This document shows positions 28,001 through 33,016 of a stretch of 64,000 bases of DNA, one piece after another (the first letter of the stretch is position 1; each line of letters opens with the position of its first letter). This DNA is from Toxoplasma gondii ME49 (taxonomy: Eukaryota > Apicomplexa > Conoidasida > Eucoccidiorida > Sarcocystidae), in the NCBI RefSeq assembly GCF_000006565.2, contig NC_031476.1:1016458-1080457 (forward strand), read 5' to 3'. The notes beneath the pieces were generated by a model that saw only the letters and a program-made list of their open reading frames with translations, did not search any database and was not told the origin of the DNA. A program made the position numbers and the translations under genes.

Positions 28001-31000
28001 TCGTTCATTTGCCTGAAGGCCGCCGCTTCCCTGGGAAGCCACTGCTCCATCTCGCCACTCGCAAAGACCCCCTCGAACGTCACCCACGCTCGCTGGAAGG
28101 TCACCATCTCTCTGAGGACCTCGCCGGTGAGGTCGACCTTCGCCTTCCAGGCCTCGACCTGCGCGCGCAGGTCCGTCACGAAGGGTGAGAAGAGCATCGA
28201 CTGAAGCGCGGCGCCGTGTTCTTCGAGTTGTGCGGTCACCTCGCTCAAGTCGTCCAGGAGAAAGCAGTCCGGATTGTCCACGAGCGGCTTGGTCGCGAAG
28301 TTCGTCTCTTCGAGCGTCTCGCGAATGCGCTCGAGCGTCGCCTCCAGCGCGCCCTCTGCGGAGGCTCGAGACGCGACCTCTGCGATCAACTCGGCGTGTG
28401 AAAAAACGCCAGCGGCTTCGAGCTGGCCGAGCGGGAGGGGCGCCGGGGATTCGCTTTGGAGGCTTAGCGCGCGGAAGATCTGCGTCCAGTGCCTCGGCTT
28501 CAGCGCCGGATTGTTCAGGTCCAGGACAGTCGGCAGCCGCGCGATCCACGCCTCCACGCGATCTCTCAAAGCCTCGACGACGGGGTCTGAGGGAAGTTCC
28601 GCCTCGCGGAACTGAAGAGCGGTTGCGAAGGCTTTGACGCGGCTCTGGAGTTCCTCGCCGTTCAACTCCGATACGGGCGTCGCTGTCCACTCTGCCGTCG
28701 CGGCCTGCAACTCATACACACTGGTCCACAGCTTCAGCTTCGGCCGCACGAGGCGCTTAGCCGCCTCCGTGTGTCTGAAGACGAACGCGCCATCGGGACT
28801 CAGCAGCTTCTGCGTCTGCTGCAGAGTCGAGGCCTTCGCGTCGAGGTCGCAAATCTGACGGTCGTACGAATGGAGCGCCTCGAGCACGGCGAGCGCCGAA
28901 TCCATCAGCTTCACGTTCTGGAACTGCTCTTCGGACAGCGCTCGCGATATCGCCTGAGTCTCCTGCTCGACTTGCGCGCTCTCCTGCTTCAACTCCGCGA
29001 GCATCGCATCCAGGTGTTTGCGAATGTGCTCTGCAGCTCCCAAGAGCTTCTCTTTTTCGAACAGCGCCGCGGCCTTGTTCAAGCTCTCCAGCAGGATCGA
29101 GTCCTCCACCGCGACACGCACCTCGTACTGCTTGAGGAGCTGAAACATGTCTTCTGCCGTCGCCTGAGCGTGGTCCAGCTCCTCGATCTGGCTTCGAGTC
29201 CATTTGTAGGTTTTGACGAACTCGGCAAAGGGAAGGAGCTTCGTGGGCCGCGCGTCGAGCGCTGCGTTCGTCCGCCCGTACCGCGCGACTGTGTCGCGCA
29301 AGTGCTCGCGCGTCCGCTGAAGCAGCAGCCGCTTGAGCGCCGCCAGGGCGTTCTCCGTCGGTGGGCTCAGCGCGGCTTTCAGGTCGTGCGCCTGGATGGA
29401 GAAGAGTCCGACGACATGTGTCGGATTCAGTTTCTCGAGCCGGCCTTGGAAGTCGCGAATCGTCTCCAGTTCGTTGCTCAGTTCGTCGTGCGACCGCAGC
29501 GAGGCGCAGACTGCAGCCTCGTTCCACTCGCGGCCGTAGTCGTAGATCTCCCGGTAGATCGCAAAGTACGAGTCTGCGTAGCGGCGCGCGCGGTCAAAGT
29601 CGCGCGCGAGGCGTCGCTCGACGTCGTCGCGGGTCGTCAGAAACGCCGAGCAAGTCTGCAGGAGCTGCTCGACCGAGTGGCGACCGCGAAGCGCGACAAA
29701 GTCCTCGTAAAGCCGACTCGCCGCGAAAAACGGAACTCCCGCCGCGACGCCCACCGTGCCATCCCAGAGTTCGCGAAGCGCTCCCTGAAACTGCTCGAGG
29801 TTCGGTGCGAACTCGACGCGCGTGTCGCCGAACTCGACTTGGACTCGGAACCACTTGCTGCATGTGCTTTCCTCTTGCAAACGCTCTCGGAGATGCAGCA
29901 CTGCGGTGGTCACCGCGTCCACCAGCCGCACCGCCAAGACCGAGTCCACGAGTTTCACAAAGTCCCCAAACAACGCCTCGTCTGCGAAGGCCATTCGTAG
30001 GAGGCGCGCGCGCTCCCGAGCCTCCTCGCTCTCCTGAACCATGCTTTTGCTCCGATTCACTGAAGGCCGCTCGAGAGGATCTTCCTCAGGCAGCAGCGTC
30101 GCTTCGTGAAGTCGCGCCATCAACTTCTGCAGCGTCTGATGCACACGCTGCTGCTTCGCTTCAAACGCCCGCACCGCCCCCGTCTTCACGTCCGAACGCG
30201 TCGCTGTCTGAAGCGCTGTGAAAGCCGCCAGGTCAAACAGCGCACCTGGACCCGGGACCTATAACCAAGAGTACCCCCACACATGCATCAAACCCTACAT
30301 ATATACATATACATATATATATATATATATACATGAATATATATATGTACTTGAATTGGTTCAAGTTAATTGTGTACCTGAATACTTTGGACGACCATCC
30401 ATGAGAAATATATATATATATATATATATATGTTTATATGTATATATATGTGCCGAGGCATCTGCATAGAGAAGCTTGTTGGTAGTACATTTGCACCCTT
30501 CGGTGCGTGAAGTTCACCTGAATCAGAGGCACGTTTCTGAGTTCCGCCAGGATGCCGAGAATCTCCAGCAAGTGGTCCGCAAATCCAGGTTTCGCGAGGA
30601 AGAGCCGGCGCCCGAGGCGCGCTCTCTGGCGGCGGTAAAGGAGTCTCCGGACGCTGTCTCTCCAGAGGGAAAGCAGTTTTCGCGGCAAGAACGTCCTGAA
30701 GAAGAGCATGGAGCGCAGCACTGAAAACGCAAAGGCCTGGTGCGAGAAGTCGGAGAGCGTCATGAACTCCGAGGGGCGGCCAGGGCAAATGTGGACGATG
30801 CCTGTCGAGGAAATCGTGAAGTGTTCGGGCTCCGCCTCCTTCTCAGGAACCACGAGGAGACTGTACTGGTCTTCTGCGTCGCTCTTTCGCCGGTTGCAGT
30901 AAAGGAACTTCGTGCTCGTTGTCGCGCCGTACCGCGCGAAGAAAGCGATCGCATCCTCGCCAGTCACCACGCGCCTGAGCGCCTCCTCACTCTGTCCTAC

Positions 31001-33016
31001 GCGCTGCGTCTCGGCCTGACACTCCGCGCCCAAGACGGCCTCCGCGCGGTACAAGAGATCGGGGACCACGGACGCCCCGCCCGTCGACAGCTCCGTCGCG
31101 GTCGTCGCTGTCAAATGTTCCTGTCCAGACCCGAGCGCCGACCCCTGTGACGCGTCACCCGCCTCTTCCAGAAGCCGGCTGGTGGTCACAGCCGCGCGCG
31201 CGCTGTCTGAGTTCCCCTCCAGGTAGATCGAACACAGAGTCGGGAGGTACGAGGGGAGTTCGACCTTTTGGGGGGCCTTCTGACACTGCGGCGGGCCTAG
31301 AGGCCCCGCGCGCTTCGTGGGGACTCCCGACCCCTCGCCTTCTTCGGCCTTCGCCGCTGAGCTGCCGACCCCTCCGCCGGCACGCAGCGGCGGCTTCGGG
31401 TCCGACTGTCTCTGCTTCGGGCCCGACTGTCTCTGCTTCGGGCCCGACTGTCTCTGCTTCGGGCTCGACTGTCTCTGCTTCGGGTACACCGCGCCTCGCG
31501 GCGGGCCTCGGCCTTGCGGTGAGGGACCCAGGCGAGAAGCGCGCGGCGGAAGAGACGGCTGAGAATTAGAGGGTTTGCGACCCGCGATTGGAGGCAGTCG
31601 CCGCACGGACTCGGCCAGAACCGCAGCTGGCGATGTGCGTGTTGGGCGAGCAGAACACAAGGTTCCCGTCGAAGAGACCGAAGGCCTCCTGGCGGGCGAA
31701 GAGACAGTCCCCGGAGACTCGTGACGGCGTGGAGGAGACGATGAGTGCCGCATCGAGAGCGCCCCCATGTCGTAGTAGTACGATCGGTGGGAGTACGCGC
31801 CAAAGAGCGACGCATTTCTTAGGGTCTGGGCGACGATGCTTCCTTCATTTTCCACTCGAGCTACAGGCGAAGTCTCGCCCTGACTGTAGCCTTGCAGAGA
31901 TTTGTCGCGGTCGCGCGACTCTGAGCAAAGCTCCGACCCAGGGCGTCGCCGATCAGGACTTTTCGGGTGCAGCGCGCGATCTCCGCCTTCAGCTTCTGTC
32001 TCTATCCCCTCTGGTTGTACCTGCAGCCCACAGGCTGTCTCCATCGGGGATGCTGTTCGGAGACAGGTCGAGAGGCGAGAAGCAGCGATATCAGAGGGAG
32101 GCAGAGGGCTGAGAGAAGATACGTTCTGCGAATCCGCCTTCTCACGCCCCGTTCCAGCAGACCCAGTAGTGCACAGAAAAGGCGACGCACGCAGTGCCGC
32201 GCCAAACTGAACCATTCGTCTTCCTTGTTCCTGGAGAATACTGCGAGAACAAGAAGCCTCGCCCCTAGGCAGAACTCCCAGTGTTTTCGCCTGAGAGGAC
32301 GGCCGCGAGACGTCTGGCAAAGATCTGGGAGACCCAGAAGTCCTCGGTCTCACCGCATCAGTTTGTGTCCCAGAGAGACAGCTCCTCCCGAGTTCCGCAG
32401 GTGGGGCGCCCGCAAGGCCTGCGACGCTCCGCTGGTTTCCATACAGGCCCCGAGCCGCGGTCGGAGACTCGCCCGGGAGCTCCGACGGGGGAGAAGATCC
32501 CCCATGGGCAGGACGGTGCTGCCCTGGGCTAGACGCATGCAGAGCGACAGGGAACGAGTTGTGAGGAGCAATAAAGCGCGACGTCGAAGAGACACAGGCG
32601 ACGGCAGACCCGACGGGCGGGGAGGCTCGAAGCCCCCCTGCGCAGTAACTCTTGGAGGGAGAATGCCGGGACGGAGAATCGCGACAGCGAGGAGACGATG
32701 CACGTTGTGAGGGGGCGTTTTGGTGGAATATCTGTCGGGAGGCAGGAGGCGTTTTTGCGTCTGGAGAGGAGATCTCGCGCAGCTCGGCAGGCGCTGGAGA
32801 CGTCCCCCTTTGGAAGGCCTCCAGCCGATGAAGATTTTGCGGAGATGCTGGCGCCCGAGCGCCTGGATCAGAGGGCAAAAGTCGCGGAAGTGAGGGACCT
32901 ACGGCGTGGGCAGGACGAGACGATGGCTGCGAAGAGACAGGCGCGAAGTCGATAGAAGGAGCAGCCTGCGGGGCTTTTGACGGACGTGAAGGCGGCCCTG
33001 GACAGCCTGGAGCCAT
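1..33016 (-). CDS. axonemal dynein heavy chain, inner-arm type (3' end beyond the left edge)
   Basis: Microtubule motor of the AAA+ dynein family, expected in the flagellar axoneme of the male gamete. Exons on the minus strand encode in order: a long tail, the linker (DHC_N2), AAA1 (P-loop GPAGTGKT, Walker B CLDEFNR), AAA2 (GAPGTGKT), AAA3 (GETGAGKT, Walker [10 protein letters not shown]), AAA4 (GVDGCGRQS, Lys replaced by Arg as is usual in axonemal dyneins), stalk helix 1, microtubule-binding domain, stalk helix 2, AAA5 and the start of AAA6. Start: ATG at 33016, opening an 833-codon exon. I placed 28 exons, about 4,180 residues in all; most junctions agree in phase and family alignment. Open points: a small exon missing between 25983 and 26896, one between 9033 and 9652, one between 2446 and 3335, and everything after 586. 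The tail most resembles single-headed inner-arm chains (DNAH6/DNAH7-like), but that subclass call is only moderate. Family assignment is near certain. Confidence 0.97.
586..778 (-). CDS. dynein heavy chain exon 28 (AAA6 start), last exon resolved
   Basis: It encodes [20 protein letters not shown], then [16 protein letters not shown] and YDFLVRG (family T...Y.NVCRGLFE.HKL.FSFLL and FFLRG). TTACAG acceptor in phase 0. The donor at CGA|GTGACG is tentative. I found no convincing following exon in 1-585, so the rest of AAA6 and the C-terminal domain lie further left. Confidence 0.88.
840..945. repeat. TA/CATA microsatellite
   Basis: A compound TATA/CATA array in the dynein intron between exons 27 and 28, ending in an uninterrupted TA run at about 920-943. 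Confidence 0.9.
1349..1633 (-). CDS. dynein heavy chain exon 27 (AAA6 approach)
   Basis: It encodes [20 protein letters not shown], then [13 protein letters not shown] and [20 protein letters not shown] (family GNILDDE.LI..L..SK and RPVA.RGS.LYF.I.DL). It is 95 codons, phase 0 at both ends, donor GTGAGG. It carries a degenerate copy of the palindromic element at 1407-1418. Confidence 0.93.
1688..2046. repeat. TA/TCTA microsatellite cluster
   Basis: Two TATC/TA arrays (about 1690-1755 and 1925-2046) separated by 170 bases of unique sequence, in the intron between dynein exons 26 and 27. Confidence 0.85.
2186..2445 (-). CDS. dynein heavy chain exon 26 (AAA5-AAA6 linker)
   Basis: It encodes [18 protein letters not shown], then [18 protein letters not shown] and a [11 protein letters not shown] helix ending IEEDILT (family RL...T.L.NPHY.PE, VTLLNF.ITPEGLEDQLL..VV..E.PELEE). 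The 3' end splices in phase to exon 27. The upstream phase does not fit exon 25, so about 15 residues in a small exon are missing. Confidence 0.93.
2610..2625 (+). repeat. run of 16 C
   Basis: A homopolymer of 16 cytosines on the plus strand inside the intron region between dynein exons 25 and 26. Its length is liable to sequencing or assembly error. Confidence 0.8.
3336..4111 (-). CDS. dynein heavy chain exon 25 (AAA5, with a Ser-rich insertion)
   Basis: It encodes [29 protein letters not shown] and [18 protein letters not shown] (family GLP.D.FS.ENG...... RWPLMIDPQGQA.KWI.N), and then, after about 116 inserted residues, [20 protein letters not shown] and [14 protein letters not shown]. The insertion includes a poly-Ser stretch (about 3740-3825) and a polar linker. 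The frame is open through it and the exon length fits both phases, so I read it as coding. Confidence 0.93.
3730..3825 (+). repeat. purine-rich GAA/GAAGGA simple repeat coding poly-Ser
   Basis: An imperfect GAAGAAGGA/GAAAGA repeat on the plus strand. On the minus strand it reads as the Ser/Pro/Leu run of the AAA5 insertion. The opposite-strand frames give Phe/Leu- or Glu/Lys-rich shadows that are not genes. Confidence 0.8.
4112..4760 (-). other. long pyrimidine tract upstream of dynein exon 25
   Basis: On the gene's sense strand about 650 bases directly before the exon 25 acceptor are strongly C/T-rich (the plus strand reads as GA-rich). This is far longer than an ordinary 3' splice-site pyrimidine tract. 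Confidence 0.7.
4980..5366. repeat. TA microsatellite cluster
   Basis: Four short TA arrays (near 5000, 5250, 5295 and 5350) in the intron between dynein exons 24 and 25. The last ends 17 bases from the exon 24 donor. Confidence 0.85.
5383..5588 (-). CDS. dynein heavy chain exon 24 (stalk helix 2 to AAA5)
   Basis: It encodes [20 protein letters not shown] and GDMLLSAG, equivalent to RA..LI.GL..E..RW and GD.LLSAG at the start of AAA5. It is 206 bases and splices in phase into exon 25. Confidence 0.95.
6083..6198 (-). CDS. dynein heavy chain exon 23 (stalk helix 2)
   Basis: It encodes [19 protein letters not shown], the P.K..L..AE.EL start of the returning stalk helix, then more Ala/Glu coiled coil. 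TAG acceptor and GTGAGG donor, in phase with exons 22 and 24. Confidence 0.93.
6690..6855. repeat. TA/CATA/TCTA microsatellite
   Basis: A compound array in the 778-bp intron between exons 22 and 23, about 120 bases from the donor of the microtubule-binding exon. Confidence 0.8.
6977..7438 (-). CDS. dynein heavy chain exon 22 (stalk helix and microtubule-binding domain)
   Basis: It has 154 codons: the Ala/Arg/Glu-rich coiled coil ([17 protein letters not shown]), then [49 protein letters not shown] and the return [14 protein letters not shown]. It is the microtubule-contacting tip and matches axonemal dyneins closely. It lacks the extra flap some chains carry here. Confidence 0.96.
8212..8372 (-). 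CDS. dynein heavy chain exon 21 (stalk helix 1, start)
   Basis: It encodes [20 protein letters not shown] and then [20 protein letters not shown], the first part of the antiparallel stalk coiled coil (family R.RY..GL.KL..T...V..M). It is 161 bases and splices in phase 0 to exon 22. Confidence 0.93.
8884..9032 (-). CDS. dynein heavy chain exon 20 (before the stalk)
   Basis: It encodes [20 protein letters not shown] and [19 protein letters not shown], equivalent to FH.SV...S..F...L.R.NYVTPTSYLE. It ends at C|GTAAGG in phase with exon 21. The acceptor is GATTTCAG. Confidence 0.9.
9270..9565. repeat. TA microsatellite cluster
   Basis: TA/CATA arrays at about 9275-9340 and 9465-9565 in the intron region between dynein exons 19 and 20. 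Confidence 0.85.
9653..9753 (-). CDS. dynein heavy chain exon 19 (AAA4 end)
   Basis: It encodes [20 protein letters not shown] and [13 protein letters not shown], the R.FP.L..CCTIDWF..WP.EAL..VA block. The 5' end splices in phase to exon 18. The 3' end is approximate because its phase does not match exon 20, so a short exon (perhaps within 9100-9230) is missing. Confidence 0.88.
9942..9983. repeat. pure (AT)20 microsatellite
   Basis: About 40 bases of uninterrupted AT in the intron between exons 18 and 19, one of the longest pure TA runs in the window and a likely polymorphic locus. Confidence 0.95.
10627..10903 (-). CDS. dynein heavy chain exon 18 (AAA4 C-terminal part)
   Basis: It encodes [14 protein letters not shown] and [15 protein letters not shown], matching GEVPNLF..DE and NLHVVL.MSPVGD.FR. 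The stretch between is Ala/Pro-rich and longer than usual. It is 277 bases, phase-consistent. Confidence 0.95.
11770..11988 (-). CDS. dynein heavy chain exon 17 (AAA4 P-loop end and Walker B)
   Basis: It continues the AAA4 P-loop as [14 protein letters not shown], then [18 protein letters not shown] and [20 protein letters not shown] (family FLF.D.QI..E.FLED.N..L). Arg replaces the P-loop Lys, as in many axonemal chains. It ends VAG at GTAGGC. Confidence 0.95.
11989..12375 (-). other. long pyrimidine tract upstream of dynein exon 17
   Basis: Nearly 390 bases, C/T-rich on the sense strand, ending at the exon 17 acceptor. The plus strand appears as a long GA tract and yields meaningless Arg/Glu or Ser/Leu frames. 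Confidence 0.7.
12668..12828 (-). CDS. dynein heavy chain exon 16 (AAA4 start)
   Basis: It encodes [20 protein letters not shown] and [12 protein letters not shown], the AAA4 block (family LF..A..H..RI.RVL..P.GNALL.GVGGSG). The intron splits the P-loop. Length 161 is phase-consistent with its neighbours. Confidence 0.95.
13395..13628 (-). CDS. dynein heavy chain exon 15 (AAA3-AAA4 connector)
   Basis: It encodes [20 protein letters not shown], equivalent to LW.HE..RVF.DRL in the family. It ends ACMR at a good GCG|GTACGT donor and joins in phase to ALAEYQL of exon 16. The open frame running on to 12842 is read-through into the intron. Confidence 0.9.
13690..13922. repeat. TA microsatellite with a repeated unique spacer
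   Basis: Three TA arrays in the intron between exons 14 and 15. The two gaps hold related sequences of about 45 bases (near 13740-13775 and 13820-13870; both contain ATCTCGACTTCAA- or ATCGAGAATTCAA-like text), suggesting duplication of array plus spacer. Confidence 0.7.
14684..14977 (-). CDS. dynein heavy chain exon 14 (AAA3 C-terminal part)
   Basis: It encodes [13 protein letters not shown], then [20 protein letters not shown], the PTP.K.HYTFNLRDLS.V block that closes AAA3. It ends with two bases of a Lys codon at GTGAGC and joins directly to exon 15, which shows that 13629-14683 is intron. Confidence 0.95.
15188..15275. repeat. TA microsatellite
   Basis: Two TA runs in the GC-AG intron between dynein exons 13 and 14. 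Confidence 0.85.
15473..15745. repeat. TA microsatellite cluster
   Basis: It begins with a pure 38-base run at 15477-15514 followed by degenerate CATA/TGTA sequence, and ends 25 bases from the exon 13 GC donor. Confidence 0.85.
15770..16179 (-). CDS. dynein heavy chain exon 13 (AAA3, ends at a GC donor)
   Basis: It encodes [16 protein letters not shown] (AAA3 Walker A), [10 protein letters not shown] (Walker B) and [11 protein letters not shown] (family PPGGGRN.VT.R). No GT donor keeps the frame. Ending at AGAAG|GCAAGC, a GC donor, gives an exact in-phase join to exon 14 and restores the R.LR motif. It is 136 codons plus two bases. Confidence 0.92.
16245..16415. repeat. TA microsatellite cluster
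   Basis: Three TA runs in the intron between exons 12 and 13, the last about 44 bases long (16355-16398). Confidence 0.9.
16661..17233 (-). CDS. dynein heavy chain exon 12 (AAA2-AAA3 connector)
   Basis: It has 191 codons: CNLTSACLL, a [13 protein letters not shown] helix (family F.F.L.WS.GG.L) and [20 protein letters not shown] leading into AAA3. About 45 acidic or basic extra residues sit before FKWEIC. It contains an exact copy of the 14-bp palindrome (16951-16964), translated here as VYVHP. Confidence 0.93.
16951..16964. other. 14-bp palindrome GGTGTACGTACACC, copy 1
   Basis: Perfect inverted repeat in dynein exon 12, read there as VYVHP. Two further exact copies lie at 38871 and 59087. 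Confidence 0.9.
17234..17550 (-). other. long pyrimidine tract upstream of dynein exon 12
   Basis: About 310 bases of C/T-rich sense-strand sequence directly before the exon 12 acceptor. Same arrangement as before exons 10, 17, 18, 22 and 25. Confidence 0.7.
17607..17807 (-). CDS. dynein heavy chain exon 11 (end of AAA2)
   Basis: It encodes [15 protein letters not shown], the universal ASPATVSRCGMV block, followed by a Trp-rich helical stretch ending FIEKECT. It is 67 codons, phase 0 at both ends, with a GTGAGT donor. Confidence 0.96.
18371..18547 (-). CDS. dynein heavy chain exon 10 (AAA2 Walker B region)
   Basis: It encodes [19 protein letters not shown], then [18 protein letters not shown] and FMFETD, which is the invariant FDGPVDA.W.EN.N..LDDN block of AAA2. 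It is 59 codons, phase 0 at both ends. The acceptor follows a long pyrimidine tract. Confidence 0.96.
18548..19550 (-). other. pyrimidine-rich intron before dynein exon 10
   Basis: Almost the whole 1.0-kb intron between exons 9 and 10 is C/T-rich on the sense strand. It contains no TA microsatellite, unlike most other introns of the gene. Confidence 0.65.
19554..19826 (-). CDS. dynein heavy chain exon 9 (AAA2 P-loop)
   Basis: It begins [10 protein letters not shown] (AAA2 Walker A) and ends with [20 protein letters not shown] and EWADGLIGL (family: INPKSIT...LYG.FD..T.EW.DG). Between them is an acidic Glu/Ser insertion of about 25 residues. It is 91 codons, phase 0 at both ends. Confidence 0.95.
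20125..20255. repeat. TA/CATA microsatellite
   Basis: A compound array in the intron between dynein exons 8 and 9. Confidence 0.85.
20469..20755 (-). CDS. dynein heavy chain exon 8 (start of AAA2)
   Basis: It encodes [20 protein letters not shown], then [11 protein letters not shown], and ends ARTGVML just before the AAA2 P-loop. The family pattern is ALRD.N.PKF...D..LF.GI..DLFP. The donor is CTG|GTCAGC, a weak site supported by the exact in-phase join to VGAPGTGKT. Confidence 0.94.
21563..21693 (-). CDS. dynein heavy chain exon 7 (AAA1 C-terminal part)
   Basis: It encodes [13 protein letters not shown] and [19 protein letters not shown], the end of AAA1 (family pattern QLS.Q.HYDFGMRAVKSVL). 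It is 131 bases long and splices in phase to exons 6 and 8. Confidence 0.96.
21965..22078. repeat. TA microsatellite
   Basis: Three adjacent TA runs broken by CATATCATGTACATTTAC-type spacers in the intron between exons 6 and 7. Confidence 0.85.
22199..22336 (-). CDS. dynein heavy chain exon 6 (AAA1 sensor region)
   Basis: It encodes [19 protein letters not shown] and [11 protein letters not shown], the AAA1 sensor-I asparagine and arginine-finger region, highly conserved in dyneins. It lies between a TAG acceptor and a GTAAGT donor, phase-consistent on both sides. Confidence 0.96.
22690..22960 (-). CDS. dynein heavy chain exon 5 (AAA1 Walker A and B)
   Basis: It restores [19 protein letters not shown] and carries FNCSADFD and the Walker B block [22 protein letters not shown]1 is the main ATPase site and all of its key residues are present. 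It ends at AAACG|GTGGGC in phase with exon 6. Confidence 0.96.
22990..23140. repeat. TA and TGTATAAG microsatellite
   Basis: A TA run followed by several copies of an 8-12 base TGTATAAATGTATG-like unit, 30 bases upstream of the exon 5 acceptor on the sense strand. Confidence 0.8.
23790..23960. repeat. TA microsatellite
   Basis: Two TA runs, the second about 32 bases (23923-23954), in the 1.7-kb intron that splits the AAA1 P-loop. Confidence 0.85.
24631..24767 (-). CDS. dynein heavy chain exon 4 (AAA1, first half of P-loop)
   Basis: It encodes [19 protein letters not shown] and on to GPAGTG; the intron (GTAAGT) splits the Walker A motif inside its last glycine codon. Both ends agree in phase with exons 3 and 5. 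Confidence 0.95.
24825..25085. repeat. TA microsatellite cluster
   Basis: TA arrays at about 24828-24874 and 25030-25083 in the intron between exons 3 and 4. Confidence 0.9.
25789..25982 (-). CDS. dynein heavy chain exon 3 (linker to AAA1)
   Basis: It encodes VHRRDVV and then [15 protein letters not shown], the strongly conserved W..QLRYYW block that precedes AAA1 in all dyneins. It starts in phase 0 after a TTTCAG acceptor and ends with two bases of a codon at GTGAGT. The upstream partner exon is unresolved. Confidence 0.9.
26115..26245. repeat. TA microsatellite
   Basis: Two long TA arrays upstream of exon 3 on the sense strand, in the interval where a small exon is still missing. Confidence 0.85.
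26897..30258 (-). CDS. dynein heavy chain exon 2 (tail end and linker)
   Basis: This is an exon of about 1,120 residues. It starts at a TATAG acceptor in phase with exon 1, giving [18 protein letters not shown]. It contains the linker hallmarks [13 protein letters not shown] near 28500 and [16 protein letters not shown] near 27850, and then [11 protein letters not shown]. An insertion of about 90 Ser/Thr/Arg-rich residues follows KCFDG at roughly 27400-27700. The 3' end is taken at CAG|GTATTC; its phase does not fit exon 3 directly, so a short exon is missing between them. Confidence 0.92.
30295..30455. repeat. TA microsatellite
   Basis: Two arrays filling most of the 259-bp intron between dynein exons 1 and 2, the shortest resolved intron that carries a TA array. 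Confidence 0.85.
30518..33016 (-). CDS. dynein heavy chain exon 1 (N-terminal tail)
   Basis: This exon has 833 codons from ATG 33016 to a CAG|GTGAAC donor after the residues VPLIQ. About the first 590 residues are low-complexity Ser/Pro/Arg sequence with no family match, including a seven-residue tandem repeat around KQRQSGP. Only the last 250 or so residues look like a dynein tail: the blocks [31 protein letters not shown] and a basic Trp-containing helix. The low-complexity part could hide unrecognised introns, but the frame is open throughout. Confidence 0.9.
31394..31484 (+). repeat. 21-bp tandem repeat in dynein exon 1
   Basis: Four full copies and one partial copy of a 21-bp unit, differing at one or two bases. 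On the minus strand it encodes seven residues around KQRQSGP, a basic Gln/Ser repeat in the low-complexity tail. Perfect in-frame tandem units suggest recent slippage and probable length polymorphism. Confidence 0.9.

Noticed and set aside
28771..30000. 409-codon plus-strand open frame, with a second of 286 codons overlapping it
   Set aside because: It lies exactly opposite the dynein linker exon, whose minus-strand translation matches the family. It is a GC-rich antisense shadow.
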